64,000 bases of DNA from positions 10,168,726 to 10,232,725 of the forward strand of contig CM045737.1 of NCBI GenBank assembly GCA_024760905.1, written 5' to 3'. The position numbers and the translations under genes are program-made. This DNA is from Plotosus lineatus (lineage: Eukaryota; Chordata; Actinopteri; Siluriformes; Plotosidae). The notes beneath the pieces were generated by a model, which was not told the origin of the DNA, did no database searches, and was given only the letters and a program-made list of their open reading frames with translations. Position 1 is the stretch's first letter. Every line of letters begins with the position of its first letter. Shown in pieces: positions 61,305 to 64,000 of this stretch.

Positions 61305-64000
61305 CAATCCAGCGAAATGTACCAGTGAAAATGTCACAAATCAAAGCATTAACAGACTATCTGTGTGTGTCGGGATAGTCTATCTATGAATTGTACAGAA
61401 GCAAGTATTTAATGAGAATATTAAGAAATGAATGAATGAATGGTTTTACTGATGTAAAAAATTATAATACTGACTGCGGGTTTTCCTGCTTTAAAATGTG
61501 CGCTATGATTTCTGGATCTAAACGGGTAGTGAGTAGGTGATTTGGCTACTGGAGCTCAAAAGGAAGATCATGAGCACGATAGCATGCAAAGTGACAGAGG
61601 AAGGTATTCACACTTCTTTAAAAAAGTGTCAGTGTGGCTACAGGGTTTCATTTTCATTTGAAGCAAATAGGATTCCTAATAGTTATTTAAAATGAGACAT
61701 AAGTGGTGTCAGTTCTGTTTGTTTGGACTGAAAGACTCCAGTCCTTGCAAACCACTTCCTGATCATATTGACGATCGTGTAGTGTGATGGTCTTTTGATT
61801 ATTAAACAAACAGCAACAACTTAAAATCCAGTGTTTTGCTAATTTACATGTTAAGTTCTACCTCCTCAATCTTCAGTAACTGCTTAATATTTGAGATTTT
61901 CCACCATCATAATGCCTCACGATGTTATGCCATTTTAATATATGCCAGCGATCATGCACTCGATTTTCATTGGCTGTTAAGTGGTCAAGAGTTTCCCCAT
62001 ATGACATGGTCAGTAGCGGGTTTTTTTGTTTGGCCCCCCCCGATGTTTGCCAAGTCAGTCTTTTCGCATCTCAGTCTTTCTTTCTCGTTCCTTACTTGAA
62101 ATTAGCTGCAAGGTGAACTTGTCATCTTTCAAGCTATCAAGTATTGATGAAGGATTGGAAAGATATCTCTGGATGGTCCTCTGGTGCCTGCTCCGTACTC
62201 GTCACCTTCTCAAAAAAATTATTTTTGGAACATCTTTCAATGCCATAATAAATAACTTTATAACCTCATTAGATTGGTCAGTACAGAGAAATGCCAGACC
62301 TCATACTCGGTTAATAAGTCGTATCGATCCAGGGCAATTTTTAAATATTTATAAGTATTTATTCTAATGAGCCATGACTGTGGTATTCTTCAATCTAGTG
62401 CCAATGCTGAGCAGATAACTTATGGGACGACAGGTTTTCTCTTCTGGTTGTTGACCTTGTTGAGGCACTTTCACTAGAATTACTGGAAACTTTGTCATGT
62501 TTTTATTCTATTCATGACTGAGATTGAAACCCGCATCGCTTAGTTGTTTGATATCGAGAAATATTCCTTATCCGTTTATAAGATTTATTCAAACCACTCT
62601 GCTGCCCTGAATATCACATGATATCAAGAGTTTAGCCTGCTTTCAAAGCAGGGCTATGGAATTTCCAAACTGTCTTCCGACAGCAAATCATCTCTCCACT
62701 TTGCCCCTCAGTCATCTCTGAATTGAATCGGCTGCACAAATGACTGAAGCCTGAGCCTTGCTTGCTCACTTCTAAACTCTCATATATGGCCAATGTTTTC
62801 CCTCTTGCTCCAAATGCGTGTTATACTGAGAGCAAGATCAGCTGCTGGTAGAGACCTTACATTACTCTTTGAATTGGGTCATTACCATTTCTACAGATTG
62901 TGCTGTAAATAGGCTTAACTGTAACAGGGACTGCCCTGTGGCCTCGCTTACCCACTGCTGGTATTTGTGTTTTAGTGTGTCATTCTTTGAGATGCCATGA
63001 CCTATACTGTATGTGTTTGTATGGTTGGAGGAGGTGTTCCTGTGTGTGAACATTCATAATGAGTAAACCTAAACAAACGTGTAGCCTTCACAACGACTTC
63101 TTTAAAGTGCAGAGGGAATTTCATATGCCTTACGTTGAATGAATAAGTGTGGTATATAGCACACAATCATCCCAGTATGTCTACAAATTCTGCTAAATTG
63201 GGTTGCATTCCTTGTCCTGGAGAGCCAGAGTACAGTTTTCGCTGCTCCTGTGTAGGTGGAGTGTAGAATAAATGCAGAAGTCCTCAGAGTTTCTTTTGTG
63301 TTTCGTGTTTTTTTTTTTTTTTTTTTAAACAAGTGGGATTAACACCTACGAACACTGAATAGCATCTGATTCCCTGGTGTGACAGTAATTGCGTTGTCGT
63401 GAAGGGTTTTTGTGTGCATTATGTGTGTGTACTCTCACTTACCAGAAATGCTGAGTTTCCTGTCTTGCTGTGTGTGTTAAGTTTTTGGCAAGGTGGTCAT
63501 GTCTAGGCGGAAGTGTATGTATTTAACGTTATCTTGGCATATGACTCAGTTTAAAAAAATATAGCTTTACATTTTTGCATGTGGTTGAACAAGCCATTGC
63601 TGAGGATCTGCCATGGAAACCGAACTTATTTATGTTCAGAAAAGACTCTGCACTGCTGCTGTGTATTTTCAAGAACTCGGTTCAACCCACCGAAATAATC
63701 TGCTCAGTCGACCTTTAAACTCTGACCTGTTGTCAACATCATAATCGTTATCATCATCATCATCAGTTTCCGTGTTTGGACATTGTTCTCCTTCAAGGTG
63801 CGTTTGTCTTTTTAGATAGCACCCTATCACGCAGTTACGTAAAAGCTGACCTGTCCATCATGCACGTAACCTGTTGCACATCTACTGTATGTATAACTTT
63901 TTTAAAATTCCATCTTTTGTGAGGGTCTTCCGTCCGACAACAGACTCGGTCATCATCATTTTGAAGAGGAAATCAATCTCTTAAAGGTTTGAAGTGCTCC
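61305..64000. other. 3' UTR/downstream sequence, no gene recognised
   Basis: AT-rich, with a poly-T tract at about 63308-63327. No coding frame resembling a known protein on either strand and no clear mobile element. Confidence 0.5.

Larger units (their letters stand above)
60717..63272 (+). other. fam20b: Likely fam20b 3' UTR with candidate poly(A) signals
   Basis: Sequence after the stop contains a GA repeat (about 60731-60760), a 28 bp minisatellite and AATAAA hexamers at 62247-62252 and 63267-63272. Vertebrate FAM20B transcripts have long 3' UTRs, but which signal is used cannot be read from sequence alone. Confidence 0.4.

Noticed and set aside
61097..61378. 93-aa repeat protein (PGPVWAQGH-type)
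   Set aside because: Frame through the 28 bp minisatellite in the 3' UTR; the repeat length is not a multiple of three, so the repeat changes frame.

Overview
This window is vertebrate nuclear DNA, most likely from a teleost fish. It holds one split host gene with short exons and GT-AG introns, and fish-type repeats (Rex3 and another RTE-clade LINE, tRNA-headed SINEs, Tc1, Tigger/pogo and hAT elements, CA/CT microsatellites). I see no prokaryotic genes, operons or CRISPR arrays. The one host gene I can support is fam20b, the Golgi glycosaminoglycan xylosylkinase, on the + strand. Seven coding exons join in phase to 1230 nt (409 aa plus stop), the length of the vertebrate protein. They lie at 12462-12838, 17656-17742, 17893-18002, 40407-40578, 47184-47375, 47458-47517 and 60485-60716. 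A CpG-rich stretch with a perfect CRE at about 5.3-5.7 kb is a plausible promoter with non-coding 5' exon(s), and the 3' UTR follows 60716. Layout: 1-5.3 kb is repeats (Rex3 tail, SINE, a 5'-truncated RTE LINE with an intact RT frame, a hAT fragment). 5.3-5.7 kb is the candidate promoter. 5.7-12.4 kb is the 5' intron, with a second RTE copy in inverted orientation and a putative TIR element. 12.8-17.6 kb is intron 1, with Tigger-like and hAT-in-TA-element nests. 18-40.4 kb is the 22 kb intron 3, packed with Tigger MITEs, RTE, Rex3, SINEs, Tc1 and an ISL2EU-like element. 40.6-47.2 kb holds a full-length RTE LINE with perfect target-site duplications, split by a Tc1 element. 47.5-60.5 kb is intron 6, with nested Tigger elements, Rex3, hAT/Tigger remnants and SINEs. 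60.7-64 kb is the 3' UTR and downstream, with a 5 x 28 bp minisatellite. How it works together: FAM20B phosphorylates the linkage xylose of proteoglycans and nothing else here looks like its pathway partner. The rest is a layered mobile-element record. The most interesting signals are: a SINE family whose body matches both the 5' and the 3' end of the resident RTE LINE; two RTE copies sharing a non-LINE 5' junction as an inverted pair around the promoter; clean nested insertions with TSDs; a template-switch-like hairpin inside Rex3; an ISL2EU-like element with a SAP/YqaJ-type fragment; and Tigger MITEs that keep a short HTH reading frame. I did not find a convincing new biological system. Homology calls rest on recognising protein and repeat families by eye; no search was run.
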